From Candidatus Binatia bacterium (lineage in GTDB: Bacteria > Desulfobacterota > Binatia > HRBIN30), in NCBI GenBank assembly GCA_023150935.1, contig JAKLJW010000006.1:62001-126000 (forward strand): a stretch of 64,000 nucleotides of DNA, read 5' to 3'. Shown here piece after piece: positions 53,022 through 63,216 of this stretch. Both the position numbers and the translations under genes were made by a program. Every line of letters starts with the position of its first letter. Position 1 is the first letter of the stretch. Below the pieces are notes generated by a model that saw only the letters and a list, made by a program, of their open reading frames with translations, did no database searches and was not told the DNA's origin.

Positions 53022-53933
53022 ATGCGCCCCCGCCGCTCGAAGATAAGCTGGGGTCTGCGGGCCGGTGCGGCGATCGTAAGCGGCTTCGCCGTCGGCACTC
53101 TCTTGCAGCGTCCATCCGGCGAAGCGCCCGCGGCGCCCGCGGCGACGACGGTCCCGATCCTCGCCGAAGCCGAGACGCCGCAAACCGGCGCCGTGTCCAC
53201 GGCCGCGGCGGCGCAGCCGTGGACCCTCCACAGCAATGGCTGGCGCATCCGCGTCACCGATGTGGCGCCGGCCGCTGCCGAGTCGCTCGCGTCCCCGGAC
53301 CTCCCGGCGCCGGCCCCCGAGGTGTACGGGCCGCCGGTGCCCACCCGCCGGCCGCTGATCTCGGTGTACGATGACCTGCTGGCACGGCACGCCGCCGAGG
53401 AAGGCTTCGATTGGCGTCTTATTGCCGCGATCGTCGGCGAGGAGTCGGGTTTCGAACCGACCAGTCGAAGTTCCATGGGCGCATACGGCCTGATGCAGAT
53501 CATGCCCATCGCCGCGGAAGAGGTGGGCATGGAGAACTTCACCGAGCCCGAGGACAACATCCGCACCGGCGTACTCTACCTGCGCTACCTCGGCGAACTC
53601 TTTAACGAGGCGCGCGACGCCGACCGGCTCAAGCTCGTGCTTGCCGCGTACAATATGGGCCCCGGCCACCTGCAAGACGCGCGACTCCTCGCCGTCGAGC
53701 TGGGTAACGATCCCAATGTCTGGGACAACGAGATGGAAGCCGTCATCCCGCTCCTCGAAGATCCCGAATACTACGAGTACCTGCCCAACGGATACGCTCG
53801 CGGCCGCGGCGTCGTTCGTTACGTCTATCGCGTGCTGGAAAGGTACGACCGCTATCGCGTGCTGACGGCCGAAGCGGAAGCCCGCCAGCGTACCGCGGCG
53901 CGGCCGTCTAACCGACGTCGCCGCCACGGCTGA
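53022..53933 (+). CDS. Lytic transglycosylase (SLT domain)
   Basis: A 303-residue muramidase-like enzyme. A basic N-terminus and one hydrophobic segment (ISWGLRAGAAIVSGFAVGTL) anchor or export it; ~80 Ala/Pro-rich residues follow. The SLT domain has the catalytic Glu in AAIVGEESGFEP, SRSSMGAYGLMQIMPIAAEE, NIRTGVLYLRYL and AAYNMGPGHLQDAR, then DPEYYEYLPNGYARGRGVVR, as in the MltC/Slt35-like group. It cleaves peptidoglycan. Basic His/Arg tail. It is divergent from the TetR gene. Confidence 0.9.
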   Translation: MRPRRSKISWGLRAGAAIVSGFAVGTLLQRPSGEAPAAPAATTVPILAEAETPQTGAVSTAAAAQPWTLHSNGWRIRVTDVAPAAAESLASPDLPAPAPEVYGPPVPTRRPLISVYDDLLARHAAEEGFDWRLIAAIVGEESGFEPTSRSSMGAYGLMQIMPIAAEEVGMENFTEPEDNIRTGVLYLRYLGELFNEARDADRLKLVLAAYNMGPGHLQDARLLAVELGNDPNVWDNEMEAVIPLLEDPEYYEYLPNGYARGRGVVRYVYRVLERYDRYRVLTAEAEARQRTAARPSNRRRRHG

Positions 53934-53947
53934 CGGCGGCAGATCCC

Positions 53948-54628
53948 TCAAGACACGATCAACGGAAAATAATCGAGGCTGGCCAGTACCACGTCCGCGG
54001 CGCCGAAGTCCTGGTGCCGCGTCCACCGGCCCGGCACCGCCACACATACCATCCCAGCCGCCGTCGCCGCCGCCACGCCGGGCGCCGAATCCTCTATGGC
54101 CAGGCAGGCCGACGCGGCAACCCCCAGGCGGCGCGCCGCCTCCAGGTATACGTCCGGCGCCGGTTTGCTCCGGGTCACCCCCGGGTCCTCCCCGGACACC
54201 AGTACACCGAACAGATCGTCGACCCCGAGCGCCCTCAGCAAGGCTTCGATGATCTCCCGGGTCGACGACGACGCGATCGCCAGCCGCACTCCCGTCGCTG
54301 CGAGCCTTGCCGCCAGCGTCACCGCCGGGCCGATCGGCTCCACACCGGCATCGATCTCGGCGCGACGGGCGGCGGTGTGCTTCTCCACCAGCGCTTCCAC
54401 CGGCGCCGCCAGCGCATACTGCCGCCGCCAGGCTTCCCAGGTCGCACGTTCCCCGAGGCCGATGAATCGCACGTACTCGGGTTCGGTAATGGCATGGCCG
54501 TAGCCACCGAGGACGCGGTTGGCGGCCCGGAAATGCAACGGCTCGGAATCGACGAGCACCCCGTCGAGATCGAAAATCACCGCGGAGATGTCCCGCAGAC
54601 GCGGGATGGGATGGGAGGTCTTCCGCAT
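53948..54628 (-). CDS. HAD-superfamily hydrolase, beta-phosphoglucomutase-like
   Basis: A 226-residue HAD enzyme of subclass IA. Motif I AVIFDLDGVLVDSEPLHFRA, motif II IASSSTREI (Ser), motif III KPAPDVYLEAARRLG (Lys) and motif IV IEDSAPGVAAATAAGM are all present. The GVLVDSEPLH and REII cap features resemble beta-phosphoglucomutase and 2-deoxyglucose-6-phosphatase. It dephosphorylates a sugar phosphate or isomerises it. Converges on the lytic transglycosylase with 14 bp between. Confidence 0.87.
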   Translation of the reverse strand: MRKTSHPIPRLRDISAVIFDLDGVLVDSEPLHFRAANRVLGGYGHAITEPEYVRFIGLGERATWEAWRRQYALAAPVEALVEKHTAARRAEIDAGVEPIGPAVTLAARLAATGVRLAIASSSTREIIEALLRALGVDDLFGVLVSGEDPGVTRSKPAPDVYLEAARRLGVAASACLAIEDSAPGVAAATAAGMVCVAVPGRWTRHQDFGAADVVLASLDYFPLIVS

Positions 54629-54744
54629 CGCCGTGCAGCTTCGCAGCACTTCCCCGCGGCAACAAGGGCCGCCGTGACCCGGTAGCCCCGCCCGGATCGA
54701 AAACCTCGGTGACTTAGAACTCACACCTGTGGTAAGGCCGAATC

Positions 54745-55398
54745 GTGACCCAACCGGGTGTGCAAAACCGCGCCGTACGGTGGCGCCTCGCGATTGCCGT
54801 GGCCGCCCTCCTCGGGGCTGCGCCGCGGGCGGGGTTGTACTTTCACCACCATGCCCACGGCGAGCACACCCACGTTCACCCCGCAGGCAGCGAGCACAAC
54901 CACGGCGCAGGCTCCCGGCGCTCTCCCCTCTTCCCGGCCACAGACAACGACCGGAGAGAGGTCCTCGCCTTCCTCGTCTCCGAGCACTGGCGAGGACACC
55001 GTCATCCGCATACCCTTCACGACCACGACCACCACGACCACGGCGGCGATCCGGGCCATGACCAGGGAGCCGACCACACCCACGGCCATCGGCACGAGCA
55101 GAGCGACGACCACGACCACGGCCACGGCCGAGATCGCGCGCCGATCCGGAATCTCGCCTCCGATCATGATCGCCACCTTCCCGGTCTCCGGACAAACGCC
55201 TCCCCCGCGGCACCGCACTGGCACACCGCGAATCCGTTGCACCGGCTCCACGTCCCGGTGCGCATCGCGCTCCCACCGGCCGGCTCGCCACAGCCGCTGC
55301 CGTTTGTCGCTACCGGCCGCCGCCTCGACGGTCGAGTCGTGGCACCGCATGCACGCGGCCCTCCGACCCTGACGGGCACCATCCCCGCCGCCATCTGA
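54745..55398 (+). CDS. Histidine-rich exported protein, probable metal binder
   Basis: A 217-residue protein from GTG 54745 (GGTAAGG upstream). After a hydrophobic leader (WRLAIAVAALLGAAPRAGLY) come His clusters FHHHAHGEHTHVH, GHRHPHTLHDHDHHDHGG, DHTHGHRHEQSDDHDHGHGR, then a conserved-looking end HWHTANPLHR and ARGPP. Such runs bind Zn2+, Ni2+ or Co2+. The TonB-dependent receptor and TonB genes lie immediately downstream, pointing to a metal-uptake module. The opposite strand has a Val-repeat frame, which is only the mirror of the His/Asp codons. Confidence 0.75.
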   Translation: MTQPGVQNRAVRWRLAIAVAALLGAAPRAGLYFHHHAHGEHTHVHPAGSEHNHGAGSRRSPLFPATDNDRREVLAFLVSEHWRGHRHPHTLHDHDHHDHGGDPGHDQGADHTHGHRHEQSDDHDHGHGRDRAPIRNLASDHDRHLPGLRTNASPAAPHWHTANPLHRLHVPVRIALPPAGSPQPLPFVATGRRLDGRVVAPHARGPPTLTGTIPAAI

Positions 55399-55692
55399 AG
55401 CAGACGTTCCTCCGTCCCGCGGCATCATCGCAGACCGAACCGGCCGGGACTCGGAACACCGACGCACCGCAACGCGCCGCGATCCGGTTCGTGGACTACC
55501 GGTGCGGGCGTCGGGTTCCGTGCCCCATCGGCAGGCCCGGCCTCGGGCTTACCGTGAGCACCCCGGTCCGGGGACGGCGCATTCGGCGGGCGGCTCCGTG
55601 TGTCCGTTCCGTATTCATCCTGGAGGGCGGCGCGGATGTCCGCGCACCGTCGCGTGCCGTGCGCGATCCGCGTCCCGATGGAGGAGTGTGCC

Positions 55693-58014
55693 GTGCAAGT
55701 CAGATGGACCTGGTTGTACGCCGCCGTTGTGTCGGCGGTATTATCGCCGGTCGCTTCGGCGGCCGAGGAGGCAGCAATCGGAGAGCAACCCTCCGGCGAG
55801 TCGTCAAAGACCGCGCCGGACACGCGGCGGCCCACGACGCGACTTGAGGAGGTCGTCGTCGAGGCTGACAAACCGCTGTCGTCGGCATCTGCCGACGTTA
55901 TTCGCCAGAAGGACTACGAGGTTCGCCCGCACGATACGTTGCAGGAGATCCTGAACAACACCCCCGGTCTGATCGTGGCGCAGCACCAGGGCGGCGGCAA
56001 GGCGCCGCAGTACCTCATTCGCGGCTTCGATGCCGACCATGGAACCGATTTCGCCGTGTTCGTAGACATGCTGCCGGTGAACCTCGTTACCGGGGCCCAC
56101 GGGCAAGGTTACGCCGACGTGAATTTCGTCATCCCGGAAACCATCGAGCGCCTGCAACTATTCAAAGGTCCTTACTTCGCTCAGTTCGGGGATTTCGCCA
56201 ATGCCGGCGCAATGAACCTGGTCACCAAAGACGAATTTGCCGAGAACTTCGCCTACGCCTCGGGTGGATTCTGGAGCACGCAACGTTACGTCCTCGGCGC
56301 CTCGCCGCGGTTGTCATGGATGAAGACGCTGCTTGCCGCGCAGGTCTATTACACGAACGGCCCTTTCGACGACCCGCAGAACTACCTGCGTTACAACTTC
56401 TTCGCCAAGGCGACCGTCGAGCCGATCCCCCACGGGAAATTGACCATCTCCGGCGCGGCGATGCAGGGCAACTGGAATGCCTCGGGGCAAATACCCCTGA
56501 GCGCCGTGGAGGCGGGGTTCATCGACACAAACCCGGCAGCGCTGGTGCCCGACCCGGGGCACCGGCCGTTCGACCGCTTCGACGCCATCGATCCGACCGA
56601 AGGCGGGCGCACGGACCGGGAGAACATCAACATCCAGTTCAGTTACACGCCCACGGCCGAAGACTCGGTAGCCGCCCAGTTGTATTTCAGCCACAATCAC
56701 CTGGCTCTGTATTCGAACTTCACCTTGTACAAGGACACCGGCTTGCGGTTCTATCAGTCGGGCAACCGCATCGTCGACAACGGCGGTCTGCCGAACCCGG
56801 ACCCGACTCTCGATTACCTGCCGGGCGACGGTATCGAACAGGACGAGTCACGCGTGCTCTTCGGCGGGCGGGCGTCGTATACCACGAACTGGTTCGTTCG
56901 TGACGTCGGCATGCAGACGGAGGTCGGCATCGAGAACCGCAACGATCTGATCGGCGACCTCGCCCTGTACCGGCAGGTGCGGCGGAACCGGTTCTTCGCC
57001 GTGAATCGCCTCGGCGTTGCCGAGTCGTCGGTGAGCGGCTACGCCGCGCAGCAGACGTTCCCTTACGATTGGTTGCGGTTCGATGCCGGCTTGCGCGGAG
57101 ACGTGTTCTTTTTCGACGGCACCAACGAGTTGCCCGACCAGGGACCCGATCCGAACTTCACATCCGTGACCGTCCGGGGCAACACCACCGACGGCATCGT
57201 CAGCCCCAAAGCGAACGCCATCTTGACCGTGGCGCCGAACACCGAAGTGTATTTGAACTTCGGCCTCGGGTTTCACTCCAACGATGCGCGGCTGGCTCTG
57301 CTCGGCAAGCAGAACCCGGCGTTAGCGGGTGGGCTCGAATCGCCGCTGACGCGATCGACGGGCTACGAACTCGGGGTGCGGACAAGGCAGTTCGACAGCC
57401 TCGATGTCGCGGCGGCGCTGTGGCGGATCGACCTCGACGACGAGCTCAGTTTTTCGGGCGACGCGGGCAACCAGGAGATCGGCGCCGGCGGCCTCTACCA
57501 GCCTTCGGGCCCGACGCGCCGGTGGGGTGTGGACCTCGAGTTGCGCTACGAACCCGTTTCGTGGCTGTTCGTGGACTACGACCTGACCTGGAACAAAGCG
57601 CAGTTCTCCGACACCGGCGACCCCATTCCTCTGGCCCCGACCCTGTTGATGAACGGCGGGGTGACCGCACGTTGGGGGCCGAACTTCTCCGCGGCAGTGC
57701 GGGTGCGCTATCTGGCATCGCGACCGGCAAACGAGGAAGACACGCTAACGGCCTCGGGGTACACCCTGGTCGATTTGCTCGCCCGCTACCGCTGGCGCAA
57801 TGTCGAGGCGCAGTTGGACCTGCTCAATGTGAGCGACGCCAACTGGCGGGAGGCGCAATTCGCGGACACGGCGTGTCTGCTGGGTCACGTCGGGACCGGG
57901 AACTGCCTGGCGACTCCGGGGCAGCAGGGAACTCACGAGGACCCGCCACAGGCAATTTACTTCACCCCCGGGAATCCGTTCTGGGTCAGGGGCGGTATTG
58001 CGATGTACTTCTGA
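55693..58014 (+). CDS. TonB-dependent outer-membrane receptor
   Basis: A ~773-residue receptor. I choose GTG 55693: GGAGGAG lies 6 bases upstream and the product starts MQVRWTWLYAAVVSAVLSP, an ideal signal peptide; ATG 55678 is a longer alternative. A TonB-box-like RLEEVVVEA follows, then a plug domain (DTLQEILNNTPGLIVAQHQG, QYLIRGFDADHGTDFAVFVD, PETIERLQLFKGPYFAQFGD). A ~600-residue barrel ends ...GNPFWVRGGIAMYF with terminal Phe. Ligand is unknown; the His-rich neighbour suggests a metal or metallophore. tonB follows 12 bp later. Confidence 0.92.
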   Translation: MQVRWTWLYAAVVSAVLSPVASAAEEAAIGEQPSGESSKTAPDTRRPTTRLEEVVVEADKPLSSASADVIRQKDYEVRPHDTLQEILNNTPGLIVAQHQGGGKAPQYLIRGFDADHGTDFAVFVDMLPVNLVTGAHGQGYADVNFVIPETIERLQLFKGPYFAQFGDFANAGAMNLVTKDEFAENFAYASGGFWSTQRYVLGASPRLSWMKTLLAAQVYYTNGPFDDPQNYLRYNFFAKATVEPIPHGKLTISGAAMQGNWNASGQIPLSAVEAGFIDTNPAALVPDPGHRPFDRFDAIDPTEGGRTDRENINIQFSYTPTAEDSVAAQLYFSHNHLALYSNFTLYKDTGLRFYQSGNRIVDNGGLPNPDPTLDYLPGDGIEQDESRVLFGGRASYTTNWFVRDVGMQTEVGIENRNDLIGDLALYRQVRRNRFFAVNRLGVAESSVSGYAAQQTFPYDWLRFDAGLRGDVFFFDGTNELPDQGPDPNFTSVTVRGNTTDGIVSPKANAILTVAPNTEVYLNFGLGFHSNDARLALLGKQNPALAGGLESPLTRSTGYELGVRTRQFDSLDVAAALWRIDLDDELSFSGDAGNQEIGAGGLYQPSGPTRRWGVDLELRYEPVSWLFVDYDLTWNKAQFSDTGDPIPLAPTLLMNGGVTARWGPNFSAAVRVRYLASRPANEEDTLTASGYTLVDLLARYRWRNVEAQLDLLNVSDANWREAQFADTACLLGHVGTGNCLATPGQQGTHEDPPQAIYFTPGNPFWVRGGIAMYF

Positions 58015-58026
58015 TCGAGCCGATCG

Positions 58027-58806
58027 ATGTCGGTTTCTTTTCTCTCGCCGCGCTTCGATGTGCCGGTGACGCTGCCCGTGATGCGCCGCTACTGGCGTTG
58101 GGCCGCCGCTTCCGTCGCCGTTCACGTGGCTCTGCTCGGCTTCTGTGGCAGCTTTGCGGTGGTGCGGGTTGGCGAGCCGCGACCGCTCCGCATCACGATC
58201 TTCGAACCGCCGGCCCCGCCGCCGCCTCCGCCGGGCGGCGTTTCAGTCTTGCCCGCCGTTCCCGCTCCGGTCGCGCAACCCGTTCCCGAGCCGGTGCGAC
58301 CGCCGGTGGAGAAGCCCCGGCCGCAGAAGATCGCCACTGCGCCCGGGCGAGCGGCGAAACTGCTGCCACGGCCTCGCCTCAAGCCCGACGCGGCGCCGCC
58401 GCCGGAACCGTTCCCCTCGCCCGCTGCGGTCGCGGCGCCCTTGGGAGCCGGGGCTCCCGCCGGAGAGGCTGCGGGCACCCCGGGTGGGGTAGTCGGCGGT
58501 ATCGGTACGCGCGTCCTTCGCGCCGACGAGGTGGCTTCTCCGCCTGTCGTCATATCGTCTTCCATGCCGGTCTATCCGCCGTTGGCCCGCGCCCGCGGCA
58601 TCGAGGGTTTGGTGGTACTGGAAACCGTCGTCGACCGCCGCGGGCGGGTCGAAGCGGATTCGGTCAGGGTGGTGGAGTCCGTACCTCTGCTCGACGATGC
58701 GGCAATCGCCGCGCTGCGCCAATGGCGCTTTCGCCCGGGCCGGGACGCGGAGGGCGAAGCCGTGCGTGTCCTGGTGCACCTGCCGGTGCGCTTCCGTCTA
58801 CGCTGA
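58027..58806 (+). CDS. TonB-family energy transducer
   Basis: A 259-residue protein with a single N-terminal membrane helix (WRWAAASVAVHVALLGFCGS), a long Pro/Ala/Glu-rich spacer (PAPPPPPPGG, PVPEPVRPPVEKPRPQK) and the C-terminal TonB domain: SSMPVYPPLARARGIEGLVV, ETVVDRRGRVEADSVRVV, AAIAALRQWRFRPGRDAEGE. It transmits proton-motive-force energy to the receptor encoded 12 bp upstream. No ExbB or ExbD gene is next to it, so it must share a complex encoded elsewhere. Confidence 0.92.
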   Translation: MSVSFLSPRFDVPVTLPVMRRYWRWAAASVAVHVALLGFCGSFAVVRVGEPRPLRITIFEPPAPPPPPPGGVSVLPAVPAPVAQPVPEPVRPPVEKPRPQKIATAPGRAAKLLPRPRLKPDAAPPPEPFPSPAAVAAPLGAGAPAGEAAGTPGGVVGGIGTRVLRADEVASPPVVISSSMPVYPPLARARGIEGLVVLETVVDRRGRVEADSVRVVESVPLLDDAAIAALRQWRFRPGRDAEGEAVRVLVHLPVRFRLR

Positions 58807-58920
58807 CGCCGGCGGTTGCCGGAGCGAGCCCCGGAGTCGGCCGCCGCGCTCGCGAATCCGCGCGGCGTCCGTGCGCGAGCCGAAGAAGCGCGAGTTCACG
58901 AACCGGGCGCCGGCCGGGGC

Positions 58921-59298
58921 TTAACGGGCGGCGGCGGGGCCGGAAGATACTGGGCCGGCGGCGGCGTGCGCGGAGGGGCGGCGGCGATAGACCAGATCGC
59001 CGGGTTTGACGAGGCCGAGTCGTTCGCGGGCCAGCTTCTCGATCAGCGCGTCGTCCGATTCGAGTCGTCGGATGTGCTCGCGCATCTGCTCGTTGGACTG
59101 TTGCAACTGGAAGGCGCGCTGCTCGAGCGAGGTCAGCGCTCGCTGCAATTCGCGGAGGCGAACCAGACCGTTGTCGCCGAACACCGCCGCGGTAGCGAGC
59201 AGCAAGATGCCGGCACCGACGAGCGCAAAGGTACCTTTGTATTTTCGCGGCAAGGGGGGTAGAAGGGCCATCGCGTTTTTTGCCAAAGACGTGCGCAT
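58921..59298 (-). CDS. ftsB: FtsB/DivIC-type septum-formation protein
   Basis: A 125-residue bitopic membrane protein: N-terminal cytoplasmic basic stretch, one helix (GTFALVGAGILLLATAAVFG), then a coiled coil (LRELQRALTSLEQRAFQLQQ, SNEQMREHIRRLESDDA) and the conserved IEKLARERLGLVKPGDLVYR. It links FtsL/FtsQ in the divisome. The tail is Ala/Ser-rich. ATG 59298 gives the longest product; ATG 59271 is an alternative. It is divergent from eno (43 bp), whereas in many bacteria the two genes run in the same direction. Confidence 0.82.
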   Translation of the reverse strand: MRTSLAKNAMALLPPLPRKYKGTFALVGAGILLLATAAVFGDNGLVRLRELQRALTSLEQRAFQLQQSNEQMREHIRRLESDDALIEKLARERLGLVKPGDLVYRRRPSAHAAAGPVSSGPAAAR

Positions 59299-59308
59299 CG
59301 TAAATTAG

Positions 59309-60631
<1,323 letters not shown>

Positions 60632-60667
60632 CGCGGCGCATCCACGCGGCCCGCAACGGGAGGTGAC

Positions 60668-61225
60668 GTGGGAACTGCACTACTGGTCTCGATCGTTGCC
60701 GCCGCAGCAGCGGCGGTCTGGATATACAACAGCCTCGTCGGGCTGCGAAACCGCGTCCAAAATAGCTGGAAGCAGATCGACGTCCAGCTCAAGCGCCGCC
60801 ACGATCTCATTCCCAACCTCGTCGAGGCGGTCAAAGGTGCGATGGAATTCGAACGCGACACCCTGACACGGGTCATGGAGGCGCGGGCGCGCGCCGTATC
60901 GGCCACCGGCGCACGGGCGAGCGGGGCCGCCGAAACCGAACTCTCGCAGGCGATCGGGCGCCTGTTTGCGGTGATGGAGAATTACCCGCAGCTCAAGTCC
61001 AACGAGAACGTACTGCGGTTGCAGGAGGAACTGACGACCACGGAGAACCAGATCGCCTTCGCCCGCCAGTACTACAACGACGTGGTAGAGCAGTTTAATA
61101 CGCGCCAGCAGGTTTTCCCCGCCAACGTGGTCGCCAATTACTTCGGCTTCACCCCGGCCGAGTACTTCACCGGCGAGCCTCGGGAAGCCGCGGTCCCGGC
61201 CGTCGATCTGCGACTGCCGCGCTGA
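60668..61225 (+). CDS. LemA-family membrane protein
   Basis: A 185-residue protein with one N-terminal helix (TALLVSIVAAAAAAVWIYNS) and the LemA helical domain: LVGLRNRVQNSWKQIDVQLK, RRHDLIPNLVEAVKGAMEFE, NYPQLKSNENVLRLQEELTT, TENQIAFARQYYNDVVEQFN. GTG 60668 is preceded by GGGAGG. Its role is unknown, but it often accompanies M48 proteases, as here: the M48 gene begins one base after the stop. Confidence 0.9.
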   Translation: MGTALLVSIVAAAAAAVWIYNSLVGLRNRVQNSWKQIDVQLKRRHDLIPNLVEAVKGAMEFERDTLTRVMEARARAVSATGARASGAAETELSQAIGRLFAVMENYPQLKSNENVLRLQEELTTTENQIAFARQYYNDVVEQFNTRQQVFPANVVANYFGFTPAEYFTGEPREAAVPAVDLRLPR

Positions 61226-61226
61226 C

Positions 61227-62195
61227 GTGTCGCCCCCGGCGATCGACTTCGTGGCGCGCCAGCGGCTCAACCGCCGCCGCAGCGCCCTGCTGATCGCCGC
61301 CTTTACGGTCGTTTTCCTCGCCCTCGGCGTTGGCCTCGACGGAATGTGGGGTGGCTTCATCGCCGTCGGATCCATACCCGTGCCGGTCGTCACCTTGCTC
61401 GCCGCCGGGGTCGCCGGAGCCAGCAGCCTTACCGCGTATTACGGCGGGGCGCGGCTGGTGCTCGGCTCGCTGTGCGCGGAGCCGCTCACTCTGACCGCGC
61501 CCGAACATCGTCAACTGCACAATATCGTCAGCGAGATGGCCCTCGCTTCGGGACTCCCTATGCCGAGGGTTTTCGTTCTGCCGGACCAGGCGCCGAATGC
61601 GCTGGCCACCGGCCGCGACCCGGAACACGCGGTCGTCGCGGTCACGCAGGGCTTGTTGCACCTTCTCGATCGGGAAGAAACTCAGGGGGTAATCGCCCAC
61701 GAGATGGCCCATATCGGCAACCGGGACACGCTCACGATGACGCTGGTGGGCGTACTGCTCGGGGGCTCGCTGATGCTCGCAGACTGGGGGCGCCGCAGTC
61801 TCTTCTTCGGGCGCGATAGGCGGGGCAGCCCGATCCAGATCTTTGTCGTGCTCGCGCTTCTGACCGTAACCCCCCTGCTCTCCCGGTTGCTTGCGATGGC
61901 CGTGTCCCGGCAGCGGGAGTACCTCGCGGATGCCACCGCCGTACGCCTCACGCGCAATCCCCTCGGGCTCGCCAGAGCACTCGAAAAAATCGGCGCGTCA
62001 ACCTGGCCGGTGCGGGCCGCAACCCGGGGCACGGCCCATCTCTTCATCAGCACCCCCTGGCCGCGTCGCGTCAACGACCGCCAGGGTCGTCTGGCAAACC
62101 TGCTGAGCACTCATCCCCCGCTCGCACAGCGCATTGCGATCTTGCGAACGATGGCACGGGCGGCATCATCGTCCACGGGCGCGCCTCCGGAATAA
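61227..62195 (+). CDS. M48-family membrane zinc metalloprotease (HtpX-like)
   Basis: A 322-residue integral-membrane protease. Zinc motif GVIAHEMAHIGNRD (HExxH), third ligand region SRQREYLADATAVRLTRNP, and about four membrane helices (ALLIAAFTVVFLALGVGLDG; IQIFVVLALLTVTPLLSRLL). HtpX relatives degrade damaged membrane proteins. GTG 61227 starts one base after the LemA stop; the TAA stop shares a base with the ATG of the next gene (TAATG). The trio is one translationally linked operon. Confidence 0.92.
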   Translation: MSPPAIDFVARQRLNRRRSALLIAAFTVVFLALGVGLDGMWGGFIAVGSIPVPVVTLLAAGVAGASSLTAYYGGARLVLGSLCAEPLTLTAPEHRQLHNIVSEMALASGLPMPRVFVLPDQAPNALATGRDPEHAVVAVTQGLLHLLDREETQGVIAHEMAHIGNRDTLTMTLVGVLLGGSLMLADWGRRSLFFGRDRRGSPIQIFVVLALLTVTPLLSRLLAMAVSRQREYLADATAVRLTRNPLGLARALEKIGASTWPVRAATRGTAHLFISTPWPRRVNDRQGRLANLLSTHPPLAQRIAILRTMARAASSSTGAPPE

Positions 62196-62764
62196 TGGCG
62201 CTCGCCTGCCCCCAATGCCCGGGAACGCTGCGGGAGGTGACCGCCGACGCCGTCACCGGTTACCGGCTGGTGCTCGATCAGTGCCGCGCCTGCGGCGGAT
62301 TATGGGTCGACCGGTGGGAGCTGTTTCCCCTCAGCGCCGAGGCGGTCGCGGCGCTCGACCCGCCCGACGAGGCCGCGTTGCACGCTGCCTCCCCGGCCGC
62401 CCCGGTACCGCTGCGCTGTCCGCGATGTCGGGCGCCCATGCGGCATTTCCGTGACTCGACCCTGCCGCCCGACGCCCGCATCGAACGCTGCCCCAATTGC
62501 GAGGGCATGTGGTTGAACCGCGGCGAACTACGCCGCCTGCGCGGGCGGGCCCGTCCCCGACGCGGTGGCCGGGCCGCGGACGCCGCCGCCGTCGATCGGC
62601 TGACGCAAGCGGCCAGCGATCCCCGGGCCTGGCCGACCGTACCCGACCTTGCCGGCGCCGTGCACGGCACGGGACCGGCTGACGAAGAACCCGACCCGGC
62701 GCTGGGACCGCTGATTGCCGGGGTCATAATCCGGGCCCTGATCCGCCTGCTCCTGCGCGTGTGA
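62195..62764 (+). CDS. Zn-ribbon (zf-TFIIB) protein
   Basis: A 189-residue protein with two copies of the zf-TFIIB pattern: CPQCPGTLREV...CRACGGLWVDRWEL at the N-terminus and CPRCRAPMRHF...CPNCEGMWLNRGEL in the middle, followed by an Arg-rich stretch and a C-terminal hydrophobic segment (LGPLIAGVIIRALIRLLLRV) that may dip into the membrane. Function unknown; association with lemA and an M48 protease suggests a membrane-protein quality-control role. Confidence 0.8.
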   Translation: MALACPQCPGTLREVTADAVTGYRLVLDQCRACGGLWVDRWELFPLSAEAVAALDPPDEAALHAASPAAPVPLRCPRCRAPMRHFRDSTLPPDARIERCPNCEGMWLNRGELRRLRGRARPRRGGRAADAAAVDRLTQAASDPRAWPTVPDLAGAVHGTGPADEEPDPALGPLIAGVIIRALIRLLLRV

Positions 62765-62922
62765 CGCTGTGGACAACCATCAGTGACCACTGTGGAAACC
62801 CGTTATAACGTCGCCCTAGTTCCGTCGTGGCGCCAGCTCAACGCCATTTTAGAGGCCGGATTTTCTCCCACCCTGCTTGCGAAAGCCCAATAAAAAAATT
62901 TTTCCAAAATGGCATTCTTCTG

Positions 62923-62951
62923 TTGACACGAGCGGAGCGTCATTTTATTTA
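62923..62951 (+). promoter_or_regulatory. Strong sigma-70-like promoter upstream of the Lys-rich peptide gene
   Basis: Perfect -35 TTGACA (62923-62928), a 17-base spacer, and -10 TATTTA (62946-62951). An A/T-rich run (AATAAAAAAATTTTTCC) lies about 30 bp upstream and could act as an UP element, rare in this GC-rich window. Predicted transcription start near 62958 gives a ~98-base leader. Confidence 0.6.
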
Positions 62952-63055
62952 CTGCGCCACGATGGGTGGTGGTGGTGAGGAAGTGGTTGTCTTGAGTGGA
63001 GGGAGCACAGTGTTCGTGCAGTTCATGCTTCTCCAGAAGTTCGAAGGAGGTTGCT

Positions 63056-63139
63056 ATGCCAGCTAAGAAGGCTCCGGCTAAAGCTAAGAAAAAGGCTCCG
63101 GCTAAGAAGAAAGCGGCGCCCAAAAAGAAGAAGAAGTAG
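63056..63139 (+). CDS. 27-residue Lys/Ala/Pro-rich basic peptide (histone H1-tail-like)
   Basis: ATG 63056 follows GAAGGAGG by 5 bases, an unusually strong ribosome-binding site. The product MPAKKAPAKAKKKAPAKKKA-APKKKKK has 16 Lys among 27 residues and no hydrophobic core, and resembles the PAKK repeats of histone H1/Hc1-like nucleoid proteins. Codons GCT and AAG/AAA dominate, unlike neighbours. It has its own promoter (62923-62951) and terminator (63217-63256), so it is likely a highly expressed monocistronic gene. DNA, RNA or ribosome binding is inferred; no function is known. Confidence 0.72.
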   Translation: MPAKKAPAKAKKKAPAKKKAAPKKKKK

Positions 63140-63216
63140 TTCCGGTTCTTTATCAGCGAGGCCAATAAGGCCAGAAGTTTACCTCCCGTCCCTCAAGGCA
63201 GAGCCGCAAGGCTCAG

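Noticed and set aside
52284..54665. 793-codon minus-strand frame across TetR, lytic transglycosylase and HAD genes
   Set aside because: Only its last 213 codons (TetR) look like protein; the rest is opposite intact genes and is Arg/Gly-rich low complexity, as expected in GC-rich DNA.
54721..55467. Minus-strand open frame with Val-rich runs opposite the His-rich gene
   Set aside because: Its Val and Ala runs are the complement of His/Asp codons; the plus strand has a signal peptide, ribosome site and biased metal-binding composition.
62765..62830. Chromosomal replication origin
   Set aside because: Only two DnaA-box-like nonamers, no dnaA, dnaN or parAB genes nearby.
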